A DNA stretch of 64,000 nucleotides from assembly GCF_016907435.1 (NCBI RefSeq), contig NZ_JAFBBZ010000001.1, forward strand, positions 2,294,001 to 2,358,000. The letters run 5' to 3'. Each line of letters starts with the position of its first letter. Position 1 is the first letter of the stretch. Positions 44,464 through 53,789 of the stretch are shown here, piece after piece. Source of the stretch: Nocardioides salarius (GTDB taxonomy: Bacteria > Actinomycetota > Actinomycetes > Propionibacteriales > Nocardioidaceae). The notes beneath the pieces are model-generated. The model did no database searches and had not been told where the DNA came from. It saw only the letters and a program-made list of their open reading frames with translations. Made by a program: the position numbers and the translations under genes.

Positions 44464-45719
44464 GCGACCCGGCCACCGACCCCGTGGCGCTCTTCGAGCG
44501 GACGGCAGCGGCGTACGAGCGCTGCTTCTGGCTCGACGGCGGCGGCGCCCGGGAGTGGTCGGGGCGCCGTTCGATCCTCGGCTGGCTCGAGCCCGACGAC
44601 GTCTCGCTGAGCTACGACGCGACGCGCCGCGAGGTGACCCGCCACGCCGGTGGGCGCGCCGAGGTGGTCGGCGACGACGTGTTCACGGTGCTCGAGGCCG
44701 AGCTGGGCGCCGGGTCGCCGCTCGACCAGTGGTTCGGCTACCTCGGCTACGCCAGCCGCCCCGACCTGCCCGCCCGACCCTCGACCGACCTGCCCGACGC
44801 GGTGTGGATGCGCCCCCGCCACGTGCGGTTCTTCGAGCACTCCGAGGGAGCGGGCGGCTCGCGCGGCGGTCTCGAGAAGGCTGCCGCACATCCTCCTCGG
44901 CCTGTGTCCGCGGCCTACCGCGAGGCGTTCGCCCAGGTGCAGGAGCGGCTCCGGGCGGGCGACACCTACGAGGTGAACCTGACCCTGCGCCAGGAGGTGG
45001 CCTCCGACCTCGACCCGGTCTCGGCCTACCTGCGGCTGCGCACGCTCAACCCGGCGCCGTACGCCGGCTTCCTGCAGCACGACGTGGCGGGCGCGCGGGG
45101 GTGGCTGCTGAGCAGCAGCCCCGAGCGCTACGCCCTGGTGGGGGCCGACCGGGTGCTGGAGACCAAGCCGATCAAGGGCACCGCGCCCCGTGGCGCCGAC
45201 GCGGCGAGTGACGAGGCGCTGCGCGACGACCTGGCCCGCGACCCCAAGCAGCGCGCCGAGAACCTGATGGTCGTCGACCTGCTGCGCAACGACGTGGCCG
45301 GCGTCTGCGAGCCGGGCTCGGTGCGGGTGCCGGCGTTGATGGAGGTCGAGACCTACGCCAGCGTGCACCAGCTGGTCAGCGTCGTCTCGGGTCGCCTGCG
45401 CGCCGACGTGAGCACGGTCGGCGCGCTGCGCTCGCTCTTCCCCGCGGGGTCGATGACCGGGGCGCCCAAGCTGCGCACGATGCAGGTGGTCGACGCCGTC
45501 GAGGCCACGCCCCGCGGTGCGTACGCCGGTGCCTTCGGCTGGGTCAGCGCCGACGGGCGCGCCGACCTCGGGGTGGTGATCCGGGCGTTGAGCACCCGCG
45601 GCGACGGCACCTGGCGCCTGGGCACCGGTGGCGGCGTGACGGTGCTCTCCGACGTCGGGGCCGAGTGGGCCGAGGCCCGGTTGAAGGCCGACCGGTTGCT
45701 GGCCGTCTTCGAGGCGTAA
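44460..45719 (+). CDS. pabB: Aminodeoxychorismate synthase component I
   Basis: 419 residues. Chorismate-binding domain with KPIKGTAPRG (the Lys of PIKGT forms the PabB covalent intermediate), LLRNDVAGVC, VSGRLRADVS and GAPKLRTMQVVDAVEATPRGAYAGAFGWV. With the amidotransferase encoded upstream it converts chorismate to 4-amino-4-deoxychorismate for folate. The GTG start overlaps pabA by 4 bases. The lyase PabC is not in the window. The PIKGT motif separates it from the PhzE-like protein encoded two genes upstream. Confidence 0.88.
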   Translation: MSDPATDPVALFERTAAAYERCFWLDGGGAREWSGRRSILGWLEPDDVSLSYDATRREVTRHAGGRAEVVGDDVFTVLEAELGAGSPLDQWFGYLGYASRPDLPARPSTDLPDAVWMRPRHVRFFEHSEGAGGSRGGLEKAAAHPPRPVSAAYREAFAQVQERLRAGDTYEVNLTLRQEVASDLDPVSAYLRLRTLNPAPYAGFLQHDVAGARGWLLSSSPERYALVGADRVLETKPIKGTAPRGADAASDEALRDDLARDPKQRAENLMVVDLLRNDVAGVCEPGSVRVPALMEVETYASVHQLVSVVSGRLRADVSTVGALRSLFPAGSMTGAPKLRTMQVVDAVEATPRGAYAGAFGWVSADGRADLGVVIRALSTRGDGTWRLGTGGGVTVLSDVGAEWAEARLKADRLLAVFEA

Positions 45720-45730
45720 CAAGGGACCGT

Positions 45731-45736
45731 TAGCCT
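45731..45736 (+). promoter_or_regulatory. -10 box TAGCCT of a leaderless promoter
   Basis: TAGCCT is followed by 7 bases and ATG 45744. Confidence 0.65.
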
Positions 45737-45743
45737 CGGGGCC

Positions 45744-47195
45744 ATGGAGAAGCCGCACGTCGTCGTCCTGTTCGGCGCGACCGGGGACCTGGCCCGGCGC
45801 AAGCTCCTCCCGGGGCTGCTGCACCTCTACCAGGCCGACCTGCTGCGCGACGCCAAGATCGTGGGCACCTCGCTGGAGGACCTGACCGACGAGGAGTTCG
45901 TGGCGCTGGCGCGCACGTCGTGCCAGGAGTTCGCCAAGGACGACTTCGACTCCGAGACCTGGCACTCCTTCGCGGCGATGCTCAGCTACGTCTCGCAGGC
46001 CGCCGGCTCCGAGGCGCTGCGCGACGAGGTCTACCGCGCCGAGACCCAGCTGCCCGGCGACATCCACGACAAGCGCCGCCTGCACTACCTGTCGGTGCCG
46101 CCCAGCGCGGCGCTCGACGTGCTGCACCAGCTCGACGAGTGCGACCTGGTGGAGCGCTCGCGGGTGGTGATGGAGAAGCCCTTCGGCACCGACCTGGAGT
46201 CCGCGAAGGCGCTCAACGCCCGCGTGCACGAGGTCTTCGACGAGTCGCAGGTCTTCCGCATCGACCACTTCCTGGGCAAGGAGGCCGCCCAGAACATCCT
46301 GGCCTTCCGCTTCGCCAACGGCCTCTTCGAGCCGATCTGGAACCGCAACTTCATCGACCACGTGCAGATCGACGTGCCCGAGACCCTCGGGCTCGAGGGC
46401 CGCACGTCCTTCTACGAGGCGACCGGCGCCTACCGCGACATGGTGGTCACCCACCTGATGCAGGTGCTGACCTTCATGGCCATGGAGCCGCCCACGTCGC
46501 TGACGCCCGACCCGATCAGCGACGAGAAGCTGAAGGTCTTCCGGTCGATGAAGCCGATCGAGCCGCACCACGTGGTGCGCGGGCAGTACGCCGGCTACCG
46601 CGGCAAGGAGGAGGTCGCCGACGACTCCGAGACCGAGACGTTCGTGGCGCTGCGGGTCGAGATCGACAACTGGCGCTGGGCGGGCGTGCCGTTCTACCTG
46701 CGCACCGGCAAGAAGCTCGCCGACAGCGCCCGGATCATCTCGATCGCCTTCAAGGAGCCGCCGCTGACGATGTTCCCGGCCGGCTCCGGGGTCGGCACCC
46801 ACGGCCCCGACCACCTGACCTTCGACCTGGCCGACCAGTCGCGGATGTCGCTGTCCTTCTACGGCAAGCGGCCGGGCCCGGGGATGAAGCTCGACAAGCT
46901 CTCGATGCAGTTCGCCACCCACGACACCCCCGCCTCGGGGCTGGTGCTGGAGGCCTACGAGCGGCTGATCCACGACGCGATGCGCGGCGACCACACCCTG
47001 TTCACCACCTCGGAGGGCATCGAGGAGCTGTGGGCGAAGTCGACGCCGCTGCTCGAGGACCCGCCGCCGGTGCGCAGCTACCCGCCCGGCTCGTGGGGGC
47101 CCAACGCGATCCACCAGCTGATCGCGCCGCGCGCCTGGCGGCTGCCCTTCGAGCGCGAGTGGCGCGACACCGGCACCACCCTGCCCGAGGCCTGA
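45744..47195 (+). CDS. zwf: Glucose-6-phosphate 1-dehydrogenase
   Basis: 483 residues. The NADP-binding motif FGATGDLARRKLLPGL (about 10-25) and the catalytic RIDHFLGKE (172-180) are intact, followed by EKPFGTD-type VVMEKPFGTDLESA earlier and C-terminal RIISIAFKEPP. It oxidises glucose-6-phosphate to 6-phosphogluconolactone, the first step of the pentose phosphate pathway, in the cytoplasm. No tal, opcA or pgl neighbour is present; here it stands alone with its own promoter box. Actinobacteria often carry more than one zwf. Confidence 0.93.
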   Translation: MEKPHVVVLFGATGDLARRKLLPGLLHLYQADLLRDAKIVGTSLEDLTDEEFVALARTSCQEFAKDDFDSETWHSFAAMLSYVSQAAGSEALRDEVYRAETQLPGDIHDKRRLHYLSVPPSAALDVLHQLDECDLVERSRVVMEKPFGTDLESAKALNARVHEVFDESQVFRIDHFLGKEAAQNILAFRFANGLFEPIWNRNFIDHVQIDVPETLGLEGRTSFYEATGAYRDMVVTHLMQVLTFMAMEPPTSLTPDPISDEKLKVFRSMKPIEPHHVVRGQYAGYRGKEEVADDSETETFVALRVEIDNWRWAGVPFYLRTGKKLADSARIISIAFKEPPLTMFPAGSGVGTHGPDHLTFDLADQSRMSLSFYGKRPGPGMKLDKLSMQFATHDTPASGLVLEAYERLIHDAMRGDHTLFTTSEGIEELWAKSTPLLEDPPPVRSYPPGSWGPNAIHQLIAPRAWRLPFEREWRDTGTTLPEA

Positions 47196-47213
47196 GCCCC
47201 CGGCCGGGCGACC

Positions 47214-48083
47214 TCAGACGTCGTCGCCGCGGGCCCGCTCGTCGGAGCCCAGGTCGACCGAGCGGCGGGTGTTGGTCATCGCGGTGACCACCGTGGTGCC
47301 CAGGCGGCCCTCGCGGTCGAAGATGGTCGCGGTGCCCACGGCGATGCCGTCGTGCTCGACCCGGTCGCTGGCCTCGAGCCCCACGGTGACGCCGACGGGG
47401 CGACGCGCCAGGGTCAGGGTGATGTCGGCGTTGATGTGCTCGACCCCGCGGCTGCCCCAGTTGCTGGTCAGGCTGGTGCCGTCGGCCATCGCGGCGGCCG
47501 CCTGGAAGCCGGTCAGCGGCTCGCCCGAGACGATCGCGGGCGGGGTGCTCCAGGTGGTCTTGCGCCCGGCGTTCTGGTGCTCGCGGAAGTTCTGCGACCA
47601 GTCGGCGTCGCTGCGCAGGTAGGGCACGTGCGGCTCGTCGGAGACCGGGGCGACCTCGAGCGGCGGCGGCTGCGGCGCGTCCTGGGGCATCCACACCTCG
47701 CCGGTCGGGGCCTCGCCGGTGCGCAGGAACAGCGCCGAGGCCCGGGCGGTGGTGACCTGCTCCCCATCGCCATCGCCATCGCCGCCGCCCTCTCCGTCCA
47801 CGTCCTGGCGCAGGTGCACGTCGACCAGGCACAGCCGCGGGCCCTCGCGCACCACGGTGGTCTCGAGCCGGCAGGGACGCATCCGGGTGGCGCGGAAGAG
47901 GTCGACGCTCAGGCGCACCGGCACCAGCTCGGCGCGGCCGAGGTCGGCGACGGCCCGCTCGGCGGCGCGGCCCAGCGCGCCGCTGACGGCGACCCCGTGC
48001 AGCTGGTCGTCCGACCAGCTGCTCAGGGCCATGGGGGTCGGCACGAGGGTGTCGCCGTCGCTGGTGAAGAAGGAGAGGTCCAC
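47214..48083 (-). CDS. Thioesterase family protein (TesB-like double hotdog)
   Basis: 289 residues. Two hotdog-like halves are seen: an N-terminal one with WSDDQLHGVAVSGALGRAAE and VDLFRATRMRPCR, and a C-terminal one with LTSNWGSRGVEHINADITLTL and VGTATIFDREGRLG. This is the acyl-CoA thioesterase II-like family common in actinobacteria. It should hydrolyse acyl-CoA or a related thioester. An Asp/Gly stretch (GDGDGDGE near 100-108) arises from a hexanucleotide repeat. A TAGGGT box 7 bases upstream overlaps the stop codon of the histidine kinase gene. Confidence 0.85.
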   Translation of the reverse strand: MDLSFFTSDGDTLVPTPMALSSWSDDQLHGVAVSGALGRAAERAVADLGRAELVPVRLSVDLFRATRMRPCRLETTVVREGPRLCLVDVHLRQDVDGEGGGDGDGDGEQVTTARASALFLRTGEAPTGEVWMPQDAPQPPPLEVAPVSDEPHVPYLRSDADWSQNFREHQNAGRKTTWSTPPAIVSGEPLTGFQAAAAMADGTSLTSNWGSRGVEHINADITLTLARRPVGVTVGLEASDRVEHDGIAVGTATIFDREGRLGTTVVTAMTNTRRSVDLGSDERARGDDV

Positions 48084-48090
48084 GTGCGAG

Positions 48091-48096
48091 ACCCTA
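48091..48096 (-). promoter_or_regulatory. -10 box TAGGGT of a leaderless promoter
   Basis: On the minus strand TAGGGT is followed by 7 bases and GTG 48083. The first three bases are also the histidine kinase stop codon. Confidence 0.6.
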
Positions 48097-49524
48097 GAGG
48101 TCGCGCGGGCCCGGCGACCTCCCGGGCAGCTGCAGCACCAGCCGCGCCCCGCCGTACGTCGACGCCTCGGCGCGCACCGTGCCGGAGTGCCGCTCGGCGG
48201 CCTGCGCCACGATCGCCAGCCCGAGCCCCGAGCCGGGCATCGAGCGGGACTCGTCGGCGCGGTAGAAGCGCTCGAAGACGTGGGGGCGGTCGTGCTCGGC
48301 GATGCCGGGCCCCTCGTCGTCGACCGAGAGCTCGCCCCCGGCCAGCCGCACCCGCACCGTGGCGTCGTCGGGGCTCCACTTGGCCGCGTTGTCGAGCAGG
48401 TTGGTGACCGCGCGCTCGAGGGTGCCGGACTCGCCGATCACCTCCCAAGCCTCGGTCTCGACCTCGAAGCGGACCCCGGGGGCGCGGCGGCGCACCCGGG
48501 CCACGGCGTGCTCGACGAGCTCGGCGAGGTCGACCGTGCCCACCACGTGGGTCAGGGGCTCGTCGCGGGCCAGCTCCACGAGGTCGCCGATCAGGGTGGT
48601 CAGCTCCTCGGTCTGCGCGCGGACGTCGTCCATCAGCTCCTGGCGGGCCTCGGGCGGCAGCCGCAGCGCGTGCGGGTCGCCGTCGGCGGCGGTGGCCTGG
48701 CTGAGCAGGTCGATGTTGGTGCGCAGGGAGGTCAGCGGGGTACGCAGCTCGTGCCCGGCGTCGGCGACCAGGCGCCGCTGCCGGTCGCGGGAGGCCTCGA
48801 GCGCGGCCAGCATCTGGTTGAAGCTGGTGGAGAGCCGGGCGATCTCGTCGTCGCCCTCGACCGGGATCGGGGTGAGCTGCTCGGTGCGCGCGATGGTCTC
48901 GACGGCGCCGGTGAGCCGGCGTACCGGCTTGAGGCCGTTGCGGGCCACGCCCCAGCCCGCGAAGCCGGCCAGCACCACGCCCGCGAGCCCGAGCAGCAGC
49001 GTGACCACGCCGACCTTGGCCATCACCTTCTCCTGCGCGTCGAGCGACTGGGCGATGACCAGGGCCTGGCCCTGGCTCTGGGCCGGCACCGCGACCACGC
49101 GGAAGCGCTCGCCGCCGGCCTCGACGGTGCGCAGGCTCGAGCCGCGCCCCTGCAGGGCCACCCGGGTCTCGGGGTCGCCCAGGGCGATGCGGGCCGCGTC
49201 GGGGTCGCGGTCGGCCGAGACGATCTCGGGCTCGGGGCCGGCGGTGAGGAAGGCGATGCGGATGTCGCCGGCGCCCAGCGCCCACGAGGGGATGTCGTTG
49301 GCCACCGTCAGCTGCTGCAGCGCGTCGGCGCTGGCCGCGGCCTGGGCCCGGTCGAGCAGCGACTCGTCGAGGGTGTCCTGCAGCTGCATGCGCATCGTCA
49401 GGTAGGTGCCGGCGGCGACCAGGGCCACGGTGAGGCCGACGGCCATGGTGGTCAGCAGGGTGACGCGCCCGGCCAGCGAGCGGCGGAAGCCGGTCAGCCC
49501 GGACGGCCCGGGGGCCGGGCTCAT
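48094..49524 (-). CDS. Sensor histidine kinase (MprB-like)
   Basis: 476 residues. Two membrane segments (about 20-42 and 160-185) flank an extracytoplasmic sensor region; HAMP near 186-240; the phosphoacceptor H258 in [11 protein letters not shown]; then N (NLLDNAAKW), G1 (DEGPGI) and G2 (GSGLGLAIV) boxes. It overlaps the response-regulator stop by 4 bases. The architecture and gene order match MprB of mycobacteria, an envelope-stress kinase, but no protease partner is adjacent. It phosphorylates the response regulator encoded just upstream. Confidence 0.91.
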   Translation of the reverse strand: MSPAPGPSGLTGFRRSLAGRVTLLTTMAVGLTVALVAAGTYLTMRMQLQDTLDESLLDRAQAAASADALQQLTVANDIPSWALGAGDIRIAFLTAGPEPEIVSADRDPDAARIALGDPETRVALQGRGSSLRTVEAGGERFRVVAVPAQSQGQALVIAQSLDAQEKVMAKVGVVTLLLGLAGVVLAGFAGWGVARNGLKPVRRLTGAVETIARTEQLTPIPVEGDDEIARLSTSFNQMLAALEASRDRQRRLVADAGHELRTPLTSLRTNIDLLSQATAADGDPHALRLPPEARQELMDDVRAQTEELTTLIGDLVELARDEPLTHVVGTVDLAELVEHAVARVRRRAPGVRFEVETEAWEVIGESGTLERAVTNLLDNAAKWSPDDATVRVRLAGGELSVDDEGPGIAEHDRPHVFERFYRADESRSMPGSGLGLAIVAQAAERHSGTVRAEASTYGGARLVLQLPGRSPGPRDL

Positions 49525-50234
49525 GACTCCTTCAGCACGTAGCCGACGCCGCGCACGGTGTGCAGCAGCCGGCTCTCGCCCTCGGCCTCGGTCTTGCGCC
49601 GCAGGTACCCGACGTAGACCTCGAGGGAGTTGGCGGTGGTGGGGAAGTCGAAGCCCCAGACCTCCTCGAGGATGAACGAGCGCTCCAGGACCCGGCGCGG
49701 GCGCCGCAGGAACATCTCGAGCAGCGCGAACTCGGTGCGGGTCAGCTCGATCAGCCGCTCGCCGCGGCGCACCTCGCGCGTCGCGGTGTCCATGCTCAGG
49801 TCGGCGAAGGCGAGGGTCTCCTCGGGGTCGCCGGCGGCGGGCACCGTGCGCCGCAGCAGCGCGCGGAGGCGGGCCAGCAGCTCCTGCAGCGCGAAGGGCT
49901 TGGTCAGGTAGTCGTCGGCGCCGGCGTCGAGGCCGTCGACCCGGTCGCCGACGGCGTCGCGGGCGGTCAGCACCAGGATCGGCACGTCGTTGCCCGAGGC
50001 GCGCAGCGCGCGCGTGGTCTCCAGGCCGTCGAGGCGGGGCATCATCACGTCCATCACCACCACGTCGGGGCGGGCGGAGGCGATGCCGGCCAGCGCCTCG
50101 GCGCCGTCGGTGGCCAGCGCGACGGCGTACCCGTTGAACTCCAGCGAGCGGCGCAGCGACTCGCGCACGGCCTTGTCGTCGTCGACCACGAGCACCGTGG
50201 ACCGGCTGGTCGTGGGGGCGTCGGCAGCGTTCAC
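49521..50234 (-). CDS. OmpR-type response regulator (MprA-like)
   Basis: 237 residues from GTG 50234. The receiver domain has VLVVDDD with acidic pair, D62 in [13 protein letters not shown] in LVLTARDA and K in LTKPFAL. The C-terminal winged helix has [22 protein letters not shown] and [28 protein letters not shown]. It is activated by the kinase encoded next, with which it shares a 4-base overlap. The start falls at the family N-terminus; a longer frame was rejected. Targets are not visible in this window. Confidence 0.91.
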   Translation of the reverse strand: MNAADAPTTSRSTVLVVDDDKAVRESLRRSLEFNGYAVALATDGAEALAGIASARPDVVVMDVMMPRLDGLETTRALRASGNDVPILVLTARDAVGDRVDGLDAGADDYLTKPFALQELLARLRALLRRTVPAAGDPEETLAFADLSMDTATREVRRGERLIELTRTEFALLEMFLRRPRRVLERSFILEEVWGFDFPTTANSLEVYVGYLRRKTEAEGESRLLHTVRGVGYVLKES

Positions 50235-50287
50235 CCTCCCACTGTGCCAGGACGCCCTGAGTGGTGGCTGAGAGCGAGGGGTGCGCG

Positions 50288-51181
50288 TCAGAGGTAGCGG
50301 GAGGCGAGGTCGGCGGCGCGGGCGCCGTACCCGCCGCCCATCAGGCACGCGTGCACGAGCAGCGGGAAGAGCTGGTGCAGCGCCACCCGGTCCTCCCAGC
50401 CCTCGGCGAGCGGGTGGGCCTCGTCGTAGGCCGCGAGCACCACCGGCAGGTGCGGCAGCCCGAAGAGCGCCAGCATCGCCAGGTCGACCTCGCGGTGCCC
50501 GCCGTACGCCGCGGGGTCGACGACCCAGGGCGAGGCGGGGGCGCCGGGGGCGGCGCCGCTCGTGGTGTCGGTGCCCCACAGCACGTTGCCGTTCCACAGG
50601 TCGCCGTGCAGGCGGGCCGGCGGCTCGTCAGGCAGCAGCACGGTCAGGCGGCCGACCAGCCGCTCGATGGTGGCGACGTGGGCGTCGGTCACGGCGCCGC
50701 GGTCGCGGGCCAGCTTGAGGTAGGGCAGCACCCTGCGCACGGCGTAGAACTCCGCCCACGTGTCGGCGCTGCGCTGGGGTAGCGGCAGGCGGGCGATGAA
50801 CCCGTCGCGCTCGGCGCCGTACGCCGGCGCACCGGCGCGGTGGGTGGCGGCCAGTGCGCGGCCCAGGTCGGCGGCGGCCTCGGCGCTGACCCGGCCGGGC
50901 TCGATCCAGCGCAGGATCACGCAGTCGCTGTCGGCGGCCAGCAGGGCCGGCACCTGCACGCCCTCGGGCGCGGTCTCGGCGAGCCAGCGCAGGCCTGCGG
51001 CCTCGGCCTCGAAGAAGCCGGGGGGTGCCTGCGAGAGGGTCTTCATCAGCGCCGTGGTGCCGTCGGAGAGCCGCAGCTTGGTGGCGCGGGCCACGTCGCC
51101 GCCGGCGACCGGGGCGGTGGCGACCACGGCGGAGCCGAGGAGCTCCTCGGCGCGACGGGCGATCACGGGCTGGCGCGTCAT
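50288..51181 (-). CDS. Fructosamine kinase family protein
   Basis: 297 residues. N-terminal nucleotide-binding lobe with [15 protein letters not shown], then [15 protein letters not shown] near 189-203 (the kinase catalytic loop with HGD) and [18 protein letters not shown] (metal-binding DPA). Bacterial members phosphorylate protein-bound ketosamines or ribulosamines, priming deglycation. It overlaps the upstream low-molecular-weight phosphatase gene by 4 bases; this pairing is recurrent and suggests that the phosphatase handles the same sugar-phosphate adducts. The substrate is inferred from the family. Confidence 0.88.
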   Translation of the reverse strand: MTRQPVIARRAEELLGSAVVATAPVAGGDVARATKLRLSDGTTALMKTLSQAPPGFFEAEAAGLRWLAETAPEGVQVPALLAADSDCVILRWIEPGRVSAEAAADLGRALAATHRAGAPAYGAERDGFIARLPLPQRSADTWAEFYAVRRVLPYLKLARDRGAVTDAHVATIERLVGRLTVLLPDEPPARLHGDLWNGNVLWGTDTTSGAAPGAPASPWVVDPAAYGGHREVDLAMLALFGLPHLPVVLAAYDEAHPLAEGWEDRVALHQLFPLLVHACLMGGGYGARAADLASRYL

Positions 51182-51687
51182 GGCAGGCCCGTCGCCTGCT
51201 GCAGCGCGGAGACGAGCGCGGCGCTCGTGCGCTCGACCATGGCCAGCACCTCCTCGAACCCCTGGTCCCCACCGTAGTAGGGGTCCGGCACCTCGCCACC
51301 GGTGCCGACGGGGTCGTGGTCGCGGTAGAGGTGCACCCGCTCGCTGCGTCCGCCGAGGTCGGCGAGGTTCTGCTCGTCCATGGCCAGCACCAGGTCGTGC
51401 CGGTCGAGCCAGCCCGGGTCGACCTGGCGGGCCCGGTGGGCGGTGGGGTCGTGGTCGGCGGCCAGTAGCGTGGTCGCGGCCCGGGGGTCCATCGGCTTGC
51501 CGGTGTGCCAGCTGGCGGTGCCGGCGCTGGCGACGCTGACGCGGGCGCCCAGGCCGGCGTCGTCGACGCGCCGGGCCAGCACGACGTCGGCCATCGGGGA
51601 GCGGCAGATGTTGCCCAGGCAGACCAGGGCGACGGCGTAGCGGCCGGGCTCCCGCGGCGGGGGCAGCTCGCCGGGGGCGGGCCTCAC
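51178..51687 (-). CDS. Low-molecular-weight protein tyrosine phosphatase
   Basis: 169 residues. The CX5R loop is CLGNICR (C23 to R29) followed by SP, and the general acid Asp lies in VPDPYYGG near 133-140. It removes phosphate from tyrosine or, in some bacteria, from ribulosamine-5-phosphate-type adducts. It overlaps both neighbours by 4 bases (holin-like membrane protein upstream, fructosamine kinase downstream). The link to deglycation is inference from the pairing. Confidence 0.9.
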   Translation of the reverse strand: MRPAPGELPPPREPGRYAVALVCLGNICRSPMADVVLARRVDDAGLGARVSVASAGTASWHTGKPMDPRAATTLLAADHDPTAHRARQVDPGWLDRHDLVLAMDEQNLADLGGRSERVHLYRDHDPVGTGGEVPDPYYGGDQGFEEVLAMVERTSAALVSALQQATGLP

Positions 51688-52064
51688 CGCTCGGAGCCGA
51701 TCAGGTTGTCGACGGCCCAGGTCACGACGGTGATCACGATCGCGCCGCCCACCGCGGGCCAGAAGCCGCTGACGCGGAAGCCGATGTCGAGCAGCTGGGC
51801 GATCTCGTCGGTGAGCAGCAGCATCGCGGCGTTGATGACGAGCAGGAAGAGCCCGAGGGTCAGGATGATCAACGGCAGCGCCAGCAGCTTGAGCACGGGC
51901 TTGAGCAGCGCGCTCACGGTGCCGAGGATCGCGGCGACCACCAGCAGGGGCACGATCTTGTCGGCCAGCTCGGCGTTGCGTGGGGTGAAGCGGATCCCGT
52001 CGAGCAGCCAGGCGGCCGCAGCGAGGGCGATGGCGTTGGTCAGGAGCCAGGTCACGAAGCGCAC
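51684..52064 (-). CDS. Phage-holin-family-type (DUF360-like) membrane protein
   Basis: 126 residues with four membrane segments (about 4-22, 38-60, 62-84, 100-118). It matches the family of small integral proteins annotated as phage holin family IV or DUF360, common as single genes in actinobacteria and not tied to prophage here. The role is unknown. It is the first gene of the three-gene operon with the tyrosine phosphatase and fructosamine kinase; the GTG start sits 40 bases from the divergent VanZ gene. Confidence 0.83.
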   Translation of the reverse strand: MRFVTWLLTNAIALAAAAWLLDGIRFTPRNAELADKIVPLLVVAAILGTVSALLKPVLKLLALPLIILTLGLFLLVINAAMLLLTDEIAQLLDIGFRVSGFWPAVGGAIVITVVTWAVDNLIGSER

Positions 52065-52092
52065 GCCCCGAGTGTGTCAGGTCGCCGTTACG

Positions 52093-52098
52093 TAGGCT
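52093..52098 (+). promoter_or_regulatory. -10 box TAGGCT of a leaderless promoter
   Basis: TAGGCT is followed by 6 bases and GTG 52105. Confidence 0.65.
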
Positions 52099-52104
52099 GC
52101 GGTC

Positions 52105-52659
52105 GTGTTCCCGGTCGGTGGTGTGGAGGCGATGCTCGCCGGGGCCGTCCTGTCCGGGCTGGTCTGCCTGGCGCTCGCGCTGGCCCTGCAGCGGCGTACC
52201 GGGGTGGTCTGGGCGTGGTCCTTCGGCGGCCTCCTGTGGTCGCTGGCGGTGATCGCGCTGGTCACGCTGCTGCCCGCCGACGGTGCCACCGAGGTCGTCT
52301 ACGCCGACGAGCGGATGGGCTCGTGCTCCTTCGACCTGGGCGGTCCGGCCCCGGAGGGGTTCTGGATCTTCTCGGGCGGCCAGCGGCTGCTCAACGTGCT
52401 GGTCTTCGTGCCCTCCGGGGCGCTGCTGGTCGTGGTGGCGGCGCGCTGGCGCTCGGGGTGGGTGACGGTGCCGATCGGGCTGCTGGCGCTGGCGGCGTAC
52501 TCGGTGGGCATCGAGTGGACCCAGCTCGAGCTGGCCCGCATCGACCGGGCCTGCGACGTCACCGACGTGGTCGACAACGTCACCGGGGCCGCGCTGGGGG
52601 TGGCCGCGGGGCTGGTGCTGGTGCTGGTGCTGCGGCCGTGGCGGGCCCGCCGGGCCTGA
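52105..52659 (+). CDS. VanZ family membrane protein
   Basis: 184 residues with about five membrane segments. The VanZ pattern is visible in LLNVLVFVPSGALLVVVAARW, the IEWTQLELARIDRACDVTDVVDNVTGAALG segment (E/Q pair and D-x-x-D-x-x-x-N near 150-165) that marks the family. VanZ gives low-level teicoplanin resistance in enterococci, but most homologues have no proven role and are membrane proteins of unknown function. It stands alone with its own promoter box. Confidence 0.85.
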   Translation: MFPVGGVEAMLAGAVLSGLVCLALALALQRRTGVVWAWSFGGLLWSLAVIALVTLLPADGATEVVYADERMGSCSFDLGGPAPEGFWIFSGGQRLLNVLVFVPSGALLVVVAARWRSGWVTVPIGLLALAAYSVGIEWTQLELARIDRACDVTDVVDNVTGAALGVAAGLVLVLVLRPWRARRA

Positions 52660-52660
52660 C

Positions 52661-52666
52661 TAGGGT
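52661..52666 (+). promoter_or_regulatory. -10 box TAGGGT of a leaderless promoter
   Basis: TAGGGT is followed by 6 bases and ATG 52673. It begins one base after the VanZ stop. Confidence 0.65.
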
Positions 52667-52672
52667 GACGCC

Positions 52673-53755
52673 ATGAGCACCCCCACGACGCCTCGGCCGC
52701 GCTCGCACATCGCAGACATCCCGGCCTACGTCCCCGGCAAGCCCCCCACCCCGCGCCCCGGCCTGACGGCGTACAAGCTCTCCAGCAACGAGAACCCCTA
52801 CCCGCCGCTGCCCGGCGTGGTGGAGGCCGCGACCCGTGCGGTCGAGGCGATGAACCGCTACCCCGACATGGGCAGCAGGGCGCTCTACGAGGCGCTGGCC
52901 GAGCGGTTGGGCGTGCCCGTGGAGGACCTGGCGGCGGCGACCGGCTCGGTGGCGCTGATCTACCAGCTGCTGCAGGCCTTCTGCGAGCCCGGCGACGAGG
53001 TCGTCTACGCGTGGCGCTCCTTCGAGGCCTACCCGATCGCGGTCACCGCGGCCGGCGCGCGCTCGGTGCAGGTGCCGCTGCGTGCCGACGGCCACCACGA
53101 CCTGGACGCGATGGTCGCGGCGATCACCGAGCGCACCCGCGTCGTGATGGTCTGCACCCCCAACAACCCCACCGGCCCGGCGGTCAGCCAGGCCGAGCTC
53201 GACGCCTTCCTGGCGCGGATACCCGCGCACGTGGTGGCCGTCGTCGACGAGGCCTACCTCGAGTTCGTGCGGATGGACGACGCGGTCGACGGGCTCGCGA
53301 CCTACCGCGCGCATCCCAACGTGGTGCTCTTCCGCACCTTCTCCAAGGCCTACGGCCTGGCTGGCTTCCGGGTCGGGTACGCCGTCGCGCAGCCCGAGGT
53401 CGCCGGCGCGCTGCGGGCGGTCTCGCTGCCCTTCGGCGTCTCCGCGGTGGCGCAGGCGGCCGCGGTGGCCTCGCTGGAGGCCGGCGAGGAGCTGCTGGCA
53501 CGGGTCGACGCGCTGGTCGCCGAGCGCGACCGGGTCGAGGCCGGCCTGCGTGCGGCCGGGTGGGAGGTCCCCGACGCCCAGGGCAACTTCGTCTGGTTCG
53601 CCCTCGGCGAGCGCACGGCGGAGTTCGCGGCGGCCTGCGACGAGGCCGGGATCGTGGTGCGCCCCTTCGCGGGCGAGGGCTGCCGGGTCTCGATCGGCGA
53701 GGTGGAGGCCAACGACCGGCTGCTCGAGGTGGCACGGGCGTTCGTCCGCGGGTGA
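52673..53755 (+). CDS. hisC: Histidinol-phosphate (or aromatic) aminotransferase
   Basis: 360 residues. Class I/II PLP aminotransferase: [11 protein letters not shown] near the start, [18 protein letters not shown], and the PLP lysine K225 in [18 protein letters not shown]. It uses 2-oxoglutarate/glutamate with imidazole acetol phosphate in histidine synthesis; in actinobacteria close relatives also act on phenylpyruvate (Pat). No his genes are adjacent, which is typical of the second, aromatic-type copy. The exact substrate cannot be decided. Confidence 0.88.
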   Translation: MSTPTTPRPRSHIADIPAYVPGKPPTPRPGLTAYKLSSNENPYPPLPGVVEAATRAVEAMNRYPDMGSRALYEALAERLGVPVEDLAAATGSVALIYQLLQAFCEPGDEVVYAWRSFEAYPIAVTAAGARSVQVPLRADGHHDLDAMVAAITERTRVVMVCTPNNPTGPAVSQAELDAFLARIPAHVVAVVDEAYLEFVRMDDAVDGLATYRAHPNVVLFRTFSKAYGLAGFRVGYAVAQPEVAGALRAVSLPFGVSAVAQAAAVASLEAGEELLARVDALVAERDRVEAGLRAAGWEVPDAQGNFVWFALGERTAEFAAACDEAGIVVRPFAGEGCRVSIGEVEANDRLLEVARAFVRG

Positions 53756-53777
53756 GCCCGGTCGTTGATCGTTCACC

Positions 53778-53783
53778 TAACCT
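53778..53783 (+). promoter_or_regulatory. -10 box TAACCT of a leaderless promoter
   Basis: TAACCT is followed by 6 bases and ATG 53790. Confidence 0.65.
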
Positions 53784-53789
53784 GGTGGG

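Noticed and set aside
47760..47795. Hexanucleotide repeat (GCCATC)n in the thioesterase gene
   Set aside because: Only three to four units; in-frame change of two residues per unit; no sign of phase variation.
51684..52064. Phage-holin annotation as a sign of prophage
   Set aside because: The gene is a housekeeping-like membrane protein in an operon with a phosphatase and a kinase, with no phage genes nearby.
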